Source: Deferribacteraceae bacterium UBA6793 (lineage in GTDB: Bacteria; Chrysiogenota; Deferribacteres; Deferribacterales; Geovibrionaceae). From it: 64,000 nucleotides of DNA. The stretch is from positions 155,266-219,265 of the forward strand of contig DKFP01000009.1 in assembly GCA_002452405.1 (NCBI GenBank). The letters are read 5' to 3'. The notes beneath the pieces are model-generated. The model was not told where the DNA came from, ran no database searches, and was given only the letters and a program-made list of their open reading frames with translations. This document shows, piece by piece, positions 50,344 through 60,428 of the stretch (the stretch's first letter is position 1; the number at the start of each line of letters is the position of its first letter). The position numbers and the translations under genes were made by a program.

Positions 50344-53300
50344 ATGAACCTCATAAAAGCCTCGCAGAAATACCCCGCTGTAGCCATCTTCATTGCGCTT
50401 CTGATGCTATGTACCGGACTGTATACCTTTTTCACCATGCCCAAGACTGAAGACCCGTCCATCACAATCCGCACAGGGCTTGTCATAGCCTCTTACCCCG
50501 GCGCAACCACTGAAGAGGTTGAAAAGCAGGTCACTAAGGTGCTGGAAAAGCACATCTTCAAATATGAAGAGGTCTATAAGGCAAAGACATATTCCACAAG
50601 CCGCCCCGGCATTGTCATCATAAACGTGGAGCTTGAGGACAGTGTTAAAAACGCAGACCTTTTCTGGGCGGAACTCCGCCACGAAATGAACGAAACGGCA
50701 TACACCGAGCTTCCACGCGGAGTACGGGGTGTCATGGTAGTGTCCGATTTCGGCGACACCGTGGCGATGCTTGTTGCTGTGCATGGCGAAAACTACACAT
50801 ATTCACAACTTAAAGACTACGCCGACAGGATTCAGGACGAGATGCGCACAGTGCGCGAAGTGGGTAAACTAGCTCTTTACGGCAACAAAGAAGAACAGAT
50901 ACAGATAACGGCAGACCTGAAACGAATGACGCAATTCTCCGTTACTCCCTCCGGCATGATTCAGACCGTGCAGGCGCGCAACGTCACAGGAGGCGCGGGC
51001 ACTTTGGACACGGACACAACTTCTGTCCCCGTTAAGACAAACGGCGAATACGCCTCACTCGACGACATACGAAATACTCTGATAAACGTCTCACCTACGG
51101 GTCAGCCGCTTTATGTTAAAGATATAGCCGATGTGACAAGAACATACGAAGACTCGGACTTCAAAGTGCGCTACGACGGTAAACCCTGCGTTATAATCTC
51201 CGTTGAGATGCAGAGGGGCAACAACATCGTAAAGCTGGGCGAAAACCTTTCAGGTGTGTTCGACAGACTGAACAGAATCCTCCCCCCCGACATAAAGCTG
51301 GATCTCATTGCTGACCAGCCGCAGGTGGTCTCCGACAGGATGGAGTCCCTCACCCACGAATTTCTTCTGGCGATAGCCTCCGTCATAATAGTCACCATCA
51401 TCCTCCTGCCCATAAGGGTTGCCGTGATAGCCGCCCTTGCTATTCCCGTAACGCTGCTGACAACACTTGCGGTGATGAACTTCTTCGGAATAGCACTTCA
51501 TCAGGTGTCTATCGCATCACTGATACTTGTGCTCGGTATTGTTGTTGACGACGCAATCGTCATAGCCGACAACTACGTTGACCTGCTGGACAGAAAGGTG
51601 ACGGGCGAGGAAGTTGGCTGGCGCGCTGTTGGCGAGGTGCTGATTCCGGTTCTCACAGCCACAGTAACCATCATCTGCGCATTTCTGCCCATGCTCATTC
51701 TGACCGGTTCCGTGGGCGAGTTCATACAGGCACTGCCGCTCACCGTGACCATAGCGCTTACAACTTCGTTCATAGTGGCAACACTGCTTACACCCATAAT
51801 CTGCCGTTTCTTCATCAAAAAGGGACTGCACTCTGAAAACAAAGAGAAAAAATTCAGCCTTCTGGACTTTTTGCAGTCCGCATACGGGCAGAACATGCGC
51901 TTTTTCATGCGCTATAAATCACTCACCATAGCACTAGGCATTCTGTCATTCGCCTGCGGACTTTACATATACATGCACATCCCGCAGGAGTTCTTTCCGT
52001 CTGCCGAGCGCAACCAGTTCACCATCGACATATGGATGCCGCAGGGCACCAAAACCGACAGTACCGACGAAGCCGTTGCCCGCATAGAACACACACTTAA
52101 AGCTACTGAAGGTGTCACGCACTATGCCTCTTTCATAGGACAGAGCGCGCCGAGGTTCTATTACAACGTGAACCCACAGCAACCGGACACCGCCTACGCA
52201 CAGATAATCGTGAACACTGAATCGGTGGAGGTCACCAAAAAACTGGTCGGAGTACTGAGTATTGAGCTTGGCAGGGATGTTCCGGAGGCATTGGTTCTGG
52301 TTAAGGAATTACAGCAGGGACAGCAGATGGAGGCACCCATAGAGGTGCGGATATCCGGCTATGACCTGCCGACGCTGAAAAAAGCGGCGGACGACGTTAC
52401 CGCCATCATGCGCAAAGTACCCTACAGCAGGGATATATACACCAACTATTTCAATGATTCAGGCATGGTTGACGTACAGGTGAACAACGAGCTGGCGAAC
52501 CGTCTCGGCGTTACCAACTACGGAATATCCGGCACTCTGGATGCAGCTCTGGACGGTCAGATAATCAGTATCTACCACGAGGGCGACAGAACCATTCCAA
52601 TCATATTCAGACTTCCGGAGGACAAACGGAAGTCGTTCGGCGATATAAGGGACTCATATATTTCATCGTCAGTCACAGGCAAAGGCATAGCGGTTAAATC
52701 TTTTGCCGAAATGAAACCCGAATGGCAGACAAGCCGTCTTGTGCGGCGAAACGGTGTGCGTACAATAACCATCAACGCATTCATTAAAAAAGGGCACTAC
52801 GCCTCGGCTATGTTACAGGAAATACGACCGGAAATAGAGCGGCTCAACCTGCCGGAAGGCTATAAAATAAGCTATGGCGGTGAAAATTCAAATCAGGAAG
52901 AGACAATGCCGCAGATGATAAAGGCGCTGGGTATAAGCCTGCTTGCAATCTTCATAGTTCTGCTGGTGCAGTTCCGCAATTTCAGCGAACCGCTGATAGT
53001 AATGTCTTCGATACCGCTCTCCATCCTTGGTGCCATGGCGGGGCTTCTTGTTACGGGCAACCCGTTCGGTTTCACCGCGTTCATGGGTGTAATCAGCCTC
53101 AGCGGCATCGTCGTAAGAAACTCCATCATACTGGTGGACTACATCAAAGACCGTATAGCCGAGGGACACCCCGTCGAACTCGCGGCTATGGAAGCGGGAC
53201 AGCGCAGACTGCGTCCCATCTTCCTTACGACTATGGCGGCGGCTGTGGGGGTTATCCCGATGATACTCTCCGGCTCAACCCTTTGGAGTCCTCTTGCAAG

Positions 53301-54702
53301 TGTTATGGCGGTGGGACTGATATTCTCAATGTTTTTCACTCTGCTGGTTGTGCCTGTGCTCTATGTCATTGTCATGGGCAGGAAATATAAAGGCACAGCG
53401 GCAGCTGTAGTGGTTTTTTTCCTGCTGGCATCATCCGCACATGCGGACACTGTGAACATGACACTCGAACAGGCACTTGCATCGGCAATGGAAAACAGCC
53501 GCGTGATAAGAATTGCCAAAGCGCGCATTGACGAGGCAAAGGGTAAGGTTACGGGTGCACGGGCGGATTACTTCCCGCAGGTGAGGATATCCGGTTCATA
53601 CACAGATACGCTTCAGGATAATCTTGCCGTCATTCCGGCGGGCGACCTCGGTTCCGTGGCTGGTTTCTCACTGCCTGCGTCAGACTATGATGTGAACTCC
53701 TCCGGCGGCACTGCAATGGCGTATGGCATCATCGCACAGCCTCTTACCCAGCTTCTTAAAATAAAAGAGAACGTCGGCGCTGCCAATGCCGACAAAAAGA
53801 TATCCGAAGCTGATATGAAAAAGGCGCGCAGCGAGATAGCATACGCTGTAAAGAGCCTTTATTACGGGCTTCTCATCGCCGACGCGCAGAAAGCTGCGGC
53901 ACAGGCGGCAAAAAACGCCGCGCAGCTCGCTCTGAAAGAGGCGCAGGACGGCGTAAACTCAGGCAGTGTACTTAAAGTGTCTGTAATCGAGGCGCGGACG
54001 GCTTTGTTACAGGTCAGACAAAACCTTATGTCGGCACAGAACAGCTATGAAAACTATAACGCAGACCTGAACACCCTGACAGGACAGCCGGCAGGTACTA
54101 TAATAATTCCGTCGAAACTTCCGCAGGGCTATACGGAAACGGTAAGCCGGCAGGAGTACATGGATATGGCTGCGGCTGCCAATCCGGACGTTCTGGCGGC
54201 TAAAGAGACGCTGACAAAAGCCCGCCACGGGCAGAAAGCCGCCGTTTACGAATATATACCGGACGTCACATTATTCGCAGCGGATATCTATACCGACGGC
54301 GTTTCATACCTTAACGACAACATAACCGTAGTTGGGGTGAAGCTGGACTGGAATATTCTGGACTGGGGCAAAAAGCGCGGGAACAAAGTGTCACGCGATT
54401 CCCAGGCGGCGCAGGCATCGCAGAACCTGATGCGGGTGCGGGAACAGACAGAAGCGGACATAATAAAGGCTTACAATAACATAAACCAGACAGAGCAGAT
54501 GAAGGACGTTGCACAGGAAGCTCTGAAACTCGGCGAAGAACAGCTAAGGATAAACACGGACAGATATGCCGCAGGAGTGATAAGCGAAGCTGCGTATGCA
54601 AAGGCGCTGGCTGTCGTTGAAAAAGCTCGTGCGGATAGCCTCGGCGCAGAGCTTAACTATCTGCTTGCAATAGATAATATAGACAAACTTACAGCAAAAT
54701 GA
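50344..54702 (+). CDS. RND efflux pump fused to TolC-like outer-membrane factor
   Basis: 1452 residues in one uninterrupted frame. Residues 1-1010 form a complete twelve-helix RND pump (LVLGIVVDDAIVIADNY with the proton-relay Asp pair; LSGIVVRNSIILVDYI in the second half; final helix near FTLLVVPVLYVIVM). From Met1011 follows a perfect signal peptide (GRKYKGTAAAVVVFFLLASS, then AHA) and a TolC-like domain (1036-1452; LEQALASAMENSRVIRIAKA). The inner-membrane pump and outer-membrane channel would need to be separated by signal peptidase, or Met1011 serves as an internal start; no ribosome site precedes it. Substrate unknown; the pump looks like the drug-type HAE group. A frameshift error is excluded only if the sequence is right. 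Confidence 0.93.
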   Translation: MNLIKASQKYPAVAIFIALLMLCTGLYTFFTMPKTEDPSITIRTGLVIASYPGATTEEVEKQVTKVLEKHIFKYEEVYKAKTYSTSRPGIVIINVELEDSVKNADLFWAELRHEMNETAYTELPRGVRGVMVVSDFGDTVAMLVAVHGENYTYSQLKDYADRIQDEMRTVREVGKLALYGNKEEQIQITADLKRMTQFSVTPSGMIQTVQARNVTGGAGTLDTDTTSVPVKTNGEYASLDDIRNTLINVSPTGQPLYVKDIADVTRTYEDSDFKVRYDGKPCVIISVEMQRGNNIVKLGENLSGVFDRLNRILPPDIKLDLIADQPQVVSDRMESLTHEFLLAIASVIIVTIILLPIRVAVIAALAIPVTLLTTLAVMNFFGIALHQVSIASLILVLGIVVDDAIVIADNYVDLLDRKVTGEEVGWRAVGEVLIPVLTATVTIICAFLPMLILTGSVGEFIQALPLTVTIALTTSFIVATLLTPIICRFFIKKGLHSENKEKKFSLLDFLQSAYGQNMRFFMRYKSLTIALGILSFACGLYIYMHIPQEFFPSAERNQFTIDIWMPQGTKTDSTDEAVARIEHTLKATEGVTHYASFIGQSAPRFYYNVNPQQPDTAYAQIIVNTESVEVTKKLVGVLSIELGRDVPEALVLVKELQQGQQMEAPIEVRISGYDLPTLKKAADDVTAIMRKVPYSRDIYTNYFNDSGMVDVQVNNELANRLGVTNYGISGTLDAALDGQIISIYHEGDRTIPIIFRLPEDKRKSFGDIRDSYISSSVTGKGIAVKSFAEMKPEWQTSRLVRRNGVRTITINAFIKKGHYASAMLQEIRPEIERLNLPEGYKISYGGENSNQEETMPQMIKALGISLLAIFIVLLVQFRNFSEPLIVMSSIPLSILGAMAGLLVTGNPFGFTAFMGVISLSGIVVRNSIILVDYIKDRIAEGHPVELAAMEAGQRRLRPIFLTTMAAAVGVIPMILSGSTLWSPLASVMAVGLIFSMFFTLLVVPVLYVIVMGRKYKGTAAAVVVFFLLASSAHADTVNMTLEQALASAMENSRVIRIAKARIDEAKGKVTGARADYFPQVRISGSYTDTLQDNLAVIPAGDLGSVAGFSLPASDYDVNSSGGTAMAYGIIAQPLTQLLKIKENVGAANADKKISEADMKKARSEIAYAVKSLYYGLLIADAQKAAAQAAKNAAQLALKEAQDGVNSGSVLKVSVIEARTALLQVRQNLMSAQNSYENYNADLNTLTGQPAGTIIIPSKLPQGYTETVSRQEYMDMAAAANPDVLAAKETLTKARHGQKAAVYEYIPDVTLFAADIYTDGVSYLNDNITVVGVKLDWNILDWGKKRGNKVSRDSQAAQASQNLMRVREQTEADIIKAYNNINQTEQMKDVAQEALKLGEEQLRINTDRYAAGVISEAAYAKALAVVEKARADSLGAELNYLLAIDNIDKLTAK

Positions 54703-54703
54703 C

Positions 54704-55561
54704 TCAGCCTGTGGTGCGGTATAGAGAACGGCAGCCGCTGTCTTTTCTGAAACGTTCCCTTATGGCGCTTGGGGATGCGCCGAAACGTTTCCTGAACATG
54801 CGGCTGAAATAGAGCGGGTCGGTATATCCGGTGCTGCACGCAATCTCGCTGACGTTCGCATCGCTGGTGATAAGCATATCCCGCGCTCTGTTCAACCTGT
54901 ATGCTGTCAGGTATTCACCGGGTCCGGCACCTGTATATTTGCTGAAAATATAAAAAAGCCTATTCTCGTTAACACCGTACCGTTCCGCCATGTCGCGTAC
55001 GGAGAGCTGGTCGGTGTAATGCTCCTGAATATACAGCGAGACCTGATCGAAAAGTTCTTTCGCGTCGCCGCTCATCCTTCCTCCGGAGCAGACGAACATC
55101 TCTTCCAGAACGCACCGGAAAAGCATATCCGAGCGCAAAACAGACAGTGTGTCTGGATGCGCATACGCCCGCCACAATCTCCACAAAAGCTCTGTCAGAC
55201 GAGGACTGTTGCCTGTTGAAAGCTCAAAGTGCATATCCCCCATGCGCATGTTATCCGGTTCAGGTGTTACAGCCTCATAAAAGACGATGATATATTCCCA
55301 CCTGCTCTTTCCCAGCACCAGCTTGTCGAGGGTCATATTCGCGCCGCCGTGAACCACAGTGCCGAGAGAGAGGATATAAGGGGTGCCGTTGAAGGAGAAC
55401 CGCGCCTTGCCCGCCAGCGGAAAAACGAATACGGGAAACGGGGCAGACATCTGCGTATGCGAGCATCCGGCTCCTTTGGTGTGGTGGTGAACACCCATAA
55501 CTTTATAAGAAACATTTGAAAAATAGTTTATCAGGTCGCCGTGTTCAACGTTCATGCTCAC
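54704..55561 (-). CDS. AraC-family regulator of the siderophore operon
   Basis: 285 residues. N-terminal cupin-like half (PFPVFVFPLAGKARFSFNG), C-terminal double HTH (SVRDMAERYGVNENRLFYI and VSEIACSTGYTDPLYFSRMF). Overlaps the esterase gene by four bases, so it is the last gene of the receptor-esterase-AraC transcript. AraC proteins in such loci often respond to the ferri-siderophore. Confidence 0.9.
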   Translation of the reverse strand: MSMNVEHGDLINYFSNVSYKVMGVHHHTKGAGCSHTQMSAPFPVFVFPLAGKARFSFNGTPYILSLGTVVHGGANMTLDKLVLGKSRWEYIIVFYEAVTPEPDNMRMGDMHFELSTGNSPRLTELLWRLWRAYAHPDTLSVLRSDMLFRCVLEEMFVCSGGRMSGDAKELFDQVSLYIQEHYTDQLSVRDMAERYGVNENRLFYIFSKYTGAGPGEYLTAYRLNRARDMLITSDANVSEIACSTGYTDPLYFSRMFRKRFGASPSAIRERFRKDSGCRSLYRTTG

Positions 55562-56451
55562 TCCTTTCCAGAAAGCGCCGCATCCAGAGAAACAGGGAAG
55601 AGCGGACCGTGGGAAAGATATCCGTATTCAATATACTGTGTCGTCATCCCCGCAGCCGACAGCGCTCTGGTAACTTTCAAAGCGGCGTCTTCCGGCGCAT
55701 ATGAATAAAGCCGCTTTCTCAGCGCAACCCTTTCGCTGTCGCCCTGTGAAGGCTTATACCCCTCCGCAGAGGCTCCTTTCAGCATAATCAGCTCACCGTG
55801 CATGTCGGTCAGACCGACCATCTTTTTATAAAAGTCACCCTTCTGCCACCAGAGTGAAGGATCGGCGGAGACGTATCTGCTGAAAAGCTGCGGACGCCCG
55901 GACAGGGCAGAAAGAACGAACAGTCCTCCGTAGGAATGACCGAAAAGCGTCTTTCTGTCCCTGTCAATGTGCGCCCTTGTCTCCGACAGGGGGAAAACCG
56001 TTCTTTCTATGAAATCTATGAATTGTTCCGCGCCGCCGCCTGTACGGGCGGGGTCAAGCTCGTCCTGAACGGGCTTGCCGTCCGCAGACGGCGTGAAATC
56101 AAAAGTTCTCGACGGCATATGGAAAAGCACGTCCTCGTCATACCCTATCGCCACTATCACGGGCGGATCGTCTGCCGACAGCTTTTTAAGCTGCGCCTCG
56201 GTTATATGGTGAATCACAGCGTTCCCGTCAACGGCGTATACCGCGCGGTATCCCTTTTCGGGAGCCGCCTTTTTGGGCACTCCGGTTATTATCCTGTATC
56301 TTCTCCCGCCATCCGCAGAAACAGCCTTGTCGTAGTAAAACGTGTAATACTGCGAATCCCGCCCGTCGGTATATTTAGCTTTCTCAAAAACGGGTTCCGC
56401 CCAAACGGTACATGCCGCCAGAAGAACATACAGAAAAATAATGTATCTCAT
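55558..56451 (-). CDS. Periplasmic siderophore esterase (IroE/Cee-like alpha/beta hydrolase)
   Basis: 297 residues with a signal peptide (ending CTVWA). Nucleophile elbow FGHSYGGLF, Trp-rich SADPSLWWQKGDF, and a late His in LSHGPLFPVSL. Resembles the esterase D/IroE group that linearises enterobactin-type trilactones. It is encoded between a TonB receptor and an AraC regulator, and near a CeuE-like binding protein, which in Campylobacter takes up the hydrolysis products made by Cee. GGAG lies 5 bases before the ATG. Confidence 0.88.
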   Translation of the reverse strand: MRYIIFLYVLLAACTVWAEPVFEKAKYTDGRDSQYYTFYYDKAVSADGGRRYRIITGVPKKAAPEKGYRAVYAVDGNAVIHHITEAQLKKLSADDPPVIVAIGYDEDVLFHMPSRTFDFTPSADGKPVQDELDPARTGGGAEQFIDFIERTVFPLSETRAHIDRDRKTLFGHSYGGLFVLSALSGRPQLFSRYVSADPSLWWQKGDFYKKMVGLTDMHGELIMLKGASAEGYKPSQGDSERVALRKRLYSYAPEDAALKVTRALSAAGMTTQYIEYGYLSHGPLFPVSLDAALSGKE

Positions 56452-56469
56452 TAATACTCCAACATGATA

Positions 56470-56550
56470 TGAGATCGCCGCGTCGCGCCGCTCCTCGCGA
56501 AGACTGAATCTTCTCTGCTGAGGAGCCTCCCGGCTGACGCGGCAGTCTCA
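56470..56550. repeat. Dispersed repeat family 1, copy H
   Basis: TGAGATCGCCGCGTCGC at one end, GACGCGGCAGTCTCA at the other. It lies between the receptor and esterase genes. Confidence 0.88.
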
Positions 56551-56559
56551 CATTTATCA

Positions 56560-58617
56560 TCAGAATCTGAGTGTCATATCTGCCGCAACCCGCAGACCTT
56601 CGTCAACCATCCAGTTGCCGTCCAGTCCGCCTGTGCGCGTACGGTCGTCAACTTCCACCTTTTTGTCGGTGATGTTGAGCACCGCCAGTTTGAACGCAAG
56701 GTATTTGTTAAAGTCGTAAACTCCGCCTATGTCATAGGTCGCAGCGCCGGGGCGCGTTCTTGAGTTCATAGCTCCGTTGCGGAACGCTGACCAGTATTGC
56801 TTGCTCACAACGTTTGCCCGTGTATACAGCGAAAGTGATTTAACGGGTTTCCAGTCGAGCTGTGCGTTGAACATGTGCTCCGGCGTTTTGTCCAGAGGCT
56901 TACCGTCCAGAGAGCTGCCGTCATATGCAGGTTCGCCGCCTTTACGCTCGGAATCGGTATAGGTGTAGTTAGCACCGAATTTCAGCTTTTTACCGATAGG
57001 CATGTTAAAGCTAACCTCAACGCCTCTCATGTTCACTTCGTCTATGTTGTCATAAACATATACATATCTGCTGGGTACCAGCGGGTCTGTTACGCCTGTG
57101 CTGAAGCTGGATACCTTGTCCTTCAGGTCGTTGTTGTACAGTGTGAACCCGAAGTTCATACCGCTCGGTGCATCGTATCTGATACCGACTTCCTCTGTAA
57201 CGCTTGTTTCGGGGTCGAGGTCGGGGTTACCGCAAAGTGTGCCCGCCTGCTGTGTGCCGCCGCCTGTCGTCATGCAATATCCCTCTGTGGTCTGGCGCAC
57301 TGTGGGAGCCTTAAAGCCCATGGCAACGCCGCCTCTGAGCGTCCATCTGTCGGTGAGTTTGTATACGGTGTATATTCTGGGTGTCCAGTTGGAGCCGTAT
57401 CTCTCGTCGTCGTCCATACGCACGCCCGCTGTGATTGCGAGGTTGTCCGTAACGAAGTATTCATCTTCAAGATACAGCGCATACGAATCGATGGACACAT
57501 CGTCAGTGTTCGTGGGATATCCTGATATGGAATCCTGTTTGCCTATACCGTCAATCTCCGCTTTCATAAGCTGACCGCCCGTGCGCAGAGTGTTGTTTGA
57601 GAAGTTATATGCCAGTCCGGCATCCAGTGTTGAGTTGGTAAGCTCAGGCACAACCGCACTCTTTGTTCCGTTCGTCCAGTTTTCAAGCTCAGCTATCTCC
57701 TGAGAAAGCACGAGGCTTGTTGTCGCCTTGCCGTATTTACCGTCATGGCTTACAGACCAGTGCTTTCTGGTGTGTTCAGACTTTGTGGATGCCGCCGTAT
57801 CCGCAAGGGATTTTCCGGCTGTGCGTTCATATGTCAGCGTGTCGTATCCGCCCTCAACGTTTATCTCGTTGCTGCTGTCGGGTGTTATGGTAAACTTCGC
57901 AGTGATATTTTTGTCCTCTTTCCCGTTGCTGCCGCTTGTGGCGGAACCGGGATAGTAAACGTCGTCCTCATTGCGGTCGTTCATCTCGCCGTAAAGCTGG
58001 AATCCCACCTTGTTCCCGACTATGGGACCGCTTATCCAGAACTGTCTGTTGAACGTAGTTCCTATGTCGCCGTCCTTGGGCTGAACAGTGCCGAGAGTGA
58101 GCGAGCCGCCCCATTTTTCAGGCACCTTTTTGGTGATGATGTTGATAACACCACCCATCGCCTCTGAACCGTAAACGGCGGACATGGGGCCTCTGACAAC
58201 CTCTATGCGCTCAATAGCCTCCAGCGGCGGTATCATGTTCGACTGAACACCGCCGGTGCCTCTGTTCATAGTTTCTCTGGTATTCTGACGTTTGCCGTCA
58301 ACCAGAATCAGCGTGTATTCGCCCGGCATACCCCTTATAACGATATCGGTTTCGTTGGGGCTACCACCCACAACACTCACGCCCTCCACGTTTTTAAGCA
58401 GGTCTGTTACAGAAGATGCGGGAACTTTCGCAATGTCCTCTTTCGTTATCACGCTGATGCTTGCCGGAGCATCCGCGATATACTGCTCGTAACCTGTCGC
58501 CGTAACGACAACGGGCTTAACCTCCACAGTGTCCTCTGCGTGCGCCGCAAAAGTACCGAGCGCCATAGACACGGCTAAAATAAAACTGCCGCGTCTGAAT
58601 AAATTCGTTGACTTCAT
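56560..58617 (-). CDS. TonB-dependent ferric-siderophore receptor (FepA/CirA-type)
   Basis: 685 residues. Signal peptide, then a TonB box-like VEVKPVVVTATG, plug domain (VITKEDIAKVPASSVTDLLK, IVRGPMSAVYGSEAMGGVIN-type stretch) and a beta-barrel ending in an aromatic residue (MTLRF). General form fits receptors for catecholate siderophores; the substrate is not fixed by sequence. A Fur-box-like site and an extended -10 lie just upstream, so iron repression is likely. Confidence 0.93.
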   Translation of the reverse strand: MKSTNLFRRGSFILAVSMALGTFAAHAEDTVEVKPVVVTATGYEQYIADAPASISVITKEDIAKVPASSVTDLLKNVEGVSVVGGSPNETDIVIRGMPGEYTLILVDGKRQNTRETMNRGTGGVQSNMIPPLEAIERIEVVRGPMSAVYGSEAMGGVINIITKKVPEKWGGSLTLGTVQPKDGDIGTTFNRQFWISGPIVGNKVGFQLYGEMNDRNEDDVYYPGSATSGSNGKEDKNITAKFTITPDSSNEINVEGGYDTLTYERTAGKSLADTAASTKSEHTRKHWSVSHDGKYGKATTSLVLSQEIAELENWTNGTKSAVVPELTNSTLDAGLAYNFSNNTLRTGGQLMKAEIDGIGKQDSISGYPTNTDDVSIDSYALYLEDEYFVTDNLAITAGVRMDDDERYGSNWTPRIYTVYKLTDRWTLRGGVAMGFKAPTVRQTTEGYCMTTGGGTQQAGTLCGNPDLDPETSVTEEVGIRYDAPSGMNFGFTLYNNDLKDKVSSFSTGVTDPLVPSRYVYVYDNIDEVNMRGVEVSFNMPIGKKLKFGANYTYTDSERKGGEPAYDGSSLDGKPLDKTPEHMFNAQLDWKPVKSLSLYTRANVVSKQYWSAFRNGAMNSRTRPGAATYDIGGVYDFNKYLAFKLAVLNITDKKVEVDDRTRTGGLDGNWMVDEGLRVAADMTLRF

Positions 58618-58641
58618 CTTTCCTCCAAAGCAATTAGGTAT

Positions 58642-58673
58642 TGATAATCAGTATCAATTTGCGGCGAAGTATA
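58642..58673 (-). promoter_or_regulatory. Fur-box-like site and promoter of receptor gene
   Basis: TGATAATCAGTATCA (58642-58656) differs from the classic Fur core TGATAATnATTATCA at one position and is flanked by ATTGATA/TATCAAT arms. An extended -10 TGCTATACT lies just upstream on the minus strand (58676-58668). Confidence 0.82.
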
Positions 58674-58741
58674 GCAAATTGTTTTAAACATGGGAATGGA
58701 ACTTTCATTAAATTTACATGGATTATTCCTGAAATAATATA

Positions 58742-59656
58742 TCAGGCGGAAGTTTTGCTAACTATGCTGCGGATGTCTTTCAGCATAAGCATCATGGACT
58801 TTGCCCCGCCGTTTGCGAGATACCAGTAGTCGGCGGGAAGATAGGCTATTCTGCCGTTTTTGAATGCGTTCGTTGTGCGGATAAGTTTGTTTTCCACGTC
58901 TTTTTTCGGCACGGTTTTACCCGTTACCACAGAATCCCTGTCTACTATAAACAGAAAATCCGGGTTCAGCTTCGCTATATATTCGCTGTTGACACTTTTG
59001 CCGTGGGTTGAAACCTGAATGTTGCCGTCCGCCTGTTTAAGTCCAAGCACATCGTGCACTATGCCGAATCTGGAACCGCTGCCGTATGCGCTGAATTTTC
59101 CCGCATTGTAGAGCGTGACAAGCCCTTTGCCCTGCTCTTTTGATATGACGGTGCGCAGTCTGCCCGCCTCCGCATCAAAATCACTGACAATGGCTTTAGC
59201 CTGTGCGTCCTTTCCCCATATCCTGCCCAAAAGCAAAGTATTGGCTTTAAAAGAATCGACATAGTTTTTGTTGTCTATGTTGATGTTCACCGTTGGTGCT
59301 ATGCGCGACAGTTTTTCATGCATACGCTGCTGTCTGGCGCTGATGATGATGAGATCGGGTGACAGCTTGTATATCTTTTCGATATCAAAATCCATCACGC
59401 CCCCCACATCCGCGTATTTTTTATCTTTGAACGCAGAAAGATAAGCAGGAAGATTGCCTTTCGGCACAGCCGCAACAACGGAAGCAAGCCCCAGCTCCTG
59501 CATGGTGTCCAGAGAGCTGTAGTCCATGACGACAACTTTTTTAGGGCTTACCGGAAACTGATTAGCCGCCTTACCTTTGATAAGCAGCGTATAATCCGCC
59601 GCAAAAACAGCCTGTGCCGCCAGCAGTAGAACTGCGGCAAAAAACAGCTTTTTCAT
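58742..59656 (-). CDS. Ferric-siderophore-binding periplasmic protein (CeuE/YclQ/FatB-like)
   Basis: 304 residues with signal peptide ending AVFA. The iron-contact residues known for CeuE have counterparts: His218 in STHGKSVNSEY and a Tyr in ADYWYLANGG (277/279). This favours tetradentate bis-catecholates or linear enterobactin fragments. Last gene of the ABC operon, 13 bases after the ATPase. Confidence 0.9.
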   Translation of the reverse strand: MKKLFFAAVLLLAAQAVFAADYTLLIKGKAANQFPVSPKKVVVMDYSSLDTMQELGLASVVAAVPKGNLPAYLSAFKDKKYADVGGVMDFDIEKIYKLSPDLIIISARQQRMHEKLSRIAPTVNINIDNKNYVDSFKANTLLLGRIWGKDAQAKAIVSDFDAEAGRLRTVISKEQGKGLVTLYNAGKFSAYGSGSRFGIVHDVLGLKQADGNIQVSTHGKSVNSEYIAKLNPDFLFIVDRDSVVTGKTVPKKDVENKLIRTTNAFKNGRIAYLPADYWYLANGGAKSMMLMLKDIRSIVSKTSA

Positions 59657-59669
59657 ATCTTCACCTCGT

Positions 59670-60428
59670 CTATGTGTAATAAAGGCAGATTCTGCTGCCG
59701 TTCATCTCCCTCACATCAAAATCCATCCCGAAGATGTCTTTGAGTATTCCGCTCTCGATCATCTGTTCCACTGTACCGAACCCGGCGAGTTTTCCGTCTT
59801 TAAGCGCCGCGATATAATCCGAATAACAGGAAGCGAAGTTTATATCGTGGATAACCAGCACAACTGTTTTCCCAAGCTCATCTGTGAGCCTGCGAAGGGT
59901 CTTCATTATCTGTACCGAGTGTTTCATATCCAGATTGTTCAGCGGTTCGTCCAGCAGGACATAATCAGTATCCTGCGCAATTATCATGGCTATGAACGCC
60001 CTCTGCCTCTGTCCGCCGCTGAGAGTGTCGATGTAATTATTCTCCGATTCCATCAGATCCATATAGCCGATTGCGCGTGAAACGATATCCTCATCCTCCT
60101 GCGTAAGCCGTCCGCCGCTGTATGGAAACCTGCCGAAAGAGACAAGCTCCCGCACCGTGAGTCTTATGTTGATATGGCTGGACTGTTTCAATATCGAAAC
60201 CCTCTTTGCAAGCTCACTGTCCTCAATGTCAGTTACGGGTGTTCCTTCGAGGTATACCTTGCCGCCGGACTGTTTAATAAGCCGGCTCATTACAGACAGC
60301 AGAGTGCTTTTGCCTGCGCCGTTGCTGCCTATGAAAGAGGTTATCTTTCCTTTTGGAATATCGACGCTGACCCCTTCAACAACCGCCTTTTCATCGTAGA
60401 ATTTAGATATATTCTCCGTTCTCATCAT
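59670..60428 (-). CDS. Siderophore ABC transporter ATPase (CeuD/YclP-like)
   Basis: 252 residues. Walker A GSNGAGKST, signature LSGGQRQRAFIAMII, Walker B YVLLDEPLNNLD, H-loop VLVIHDI. Overlaps the permease upstream by four bases. Confidence 0.94.
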   Translation of the reverse strand: MMRTENISKFYDEKAVVEGVSVDIPKGKITSFIGSNGAGKSTLLSVMSRLIKQSGGKVYLEGTPVTDIEDSELAKRVSILKQSSHINIRLTVRELVSFGRFPYSGGRLTQEDEDIVSRAIGYMDLMESENNYIDTLSGGQRQRAFIAMIIAQDTDYVLLDEPLNNLDMKHSVQIMKTLRRLTDELGKTVVLVIHDINFASCYSDYIAALKDGKLAGFGTVEQMIESGILKDIFGMDFDVREMNGSRICLYYT

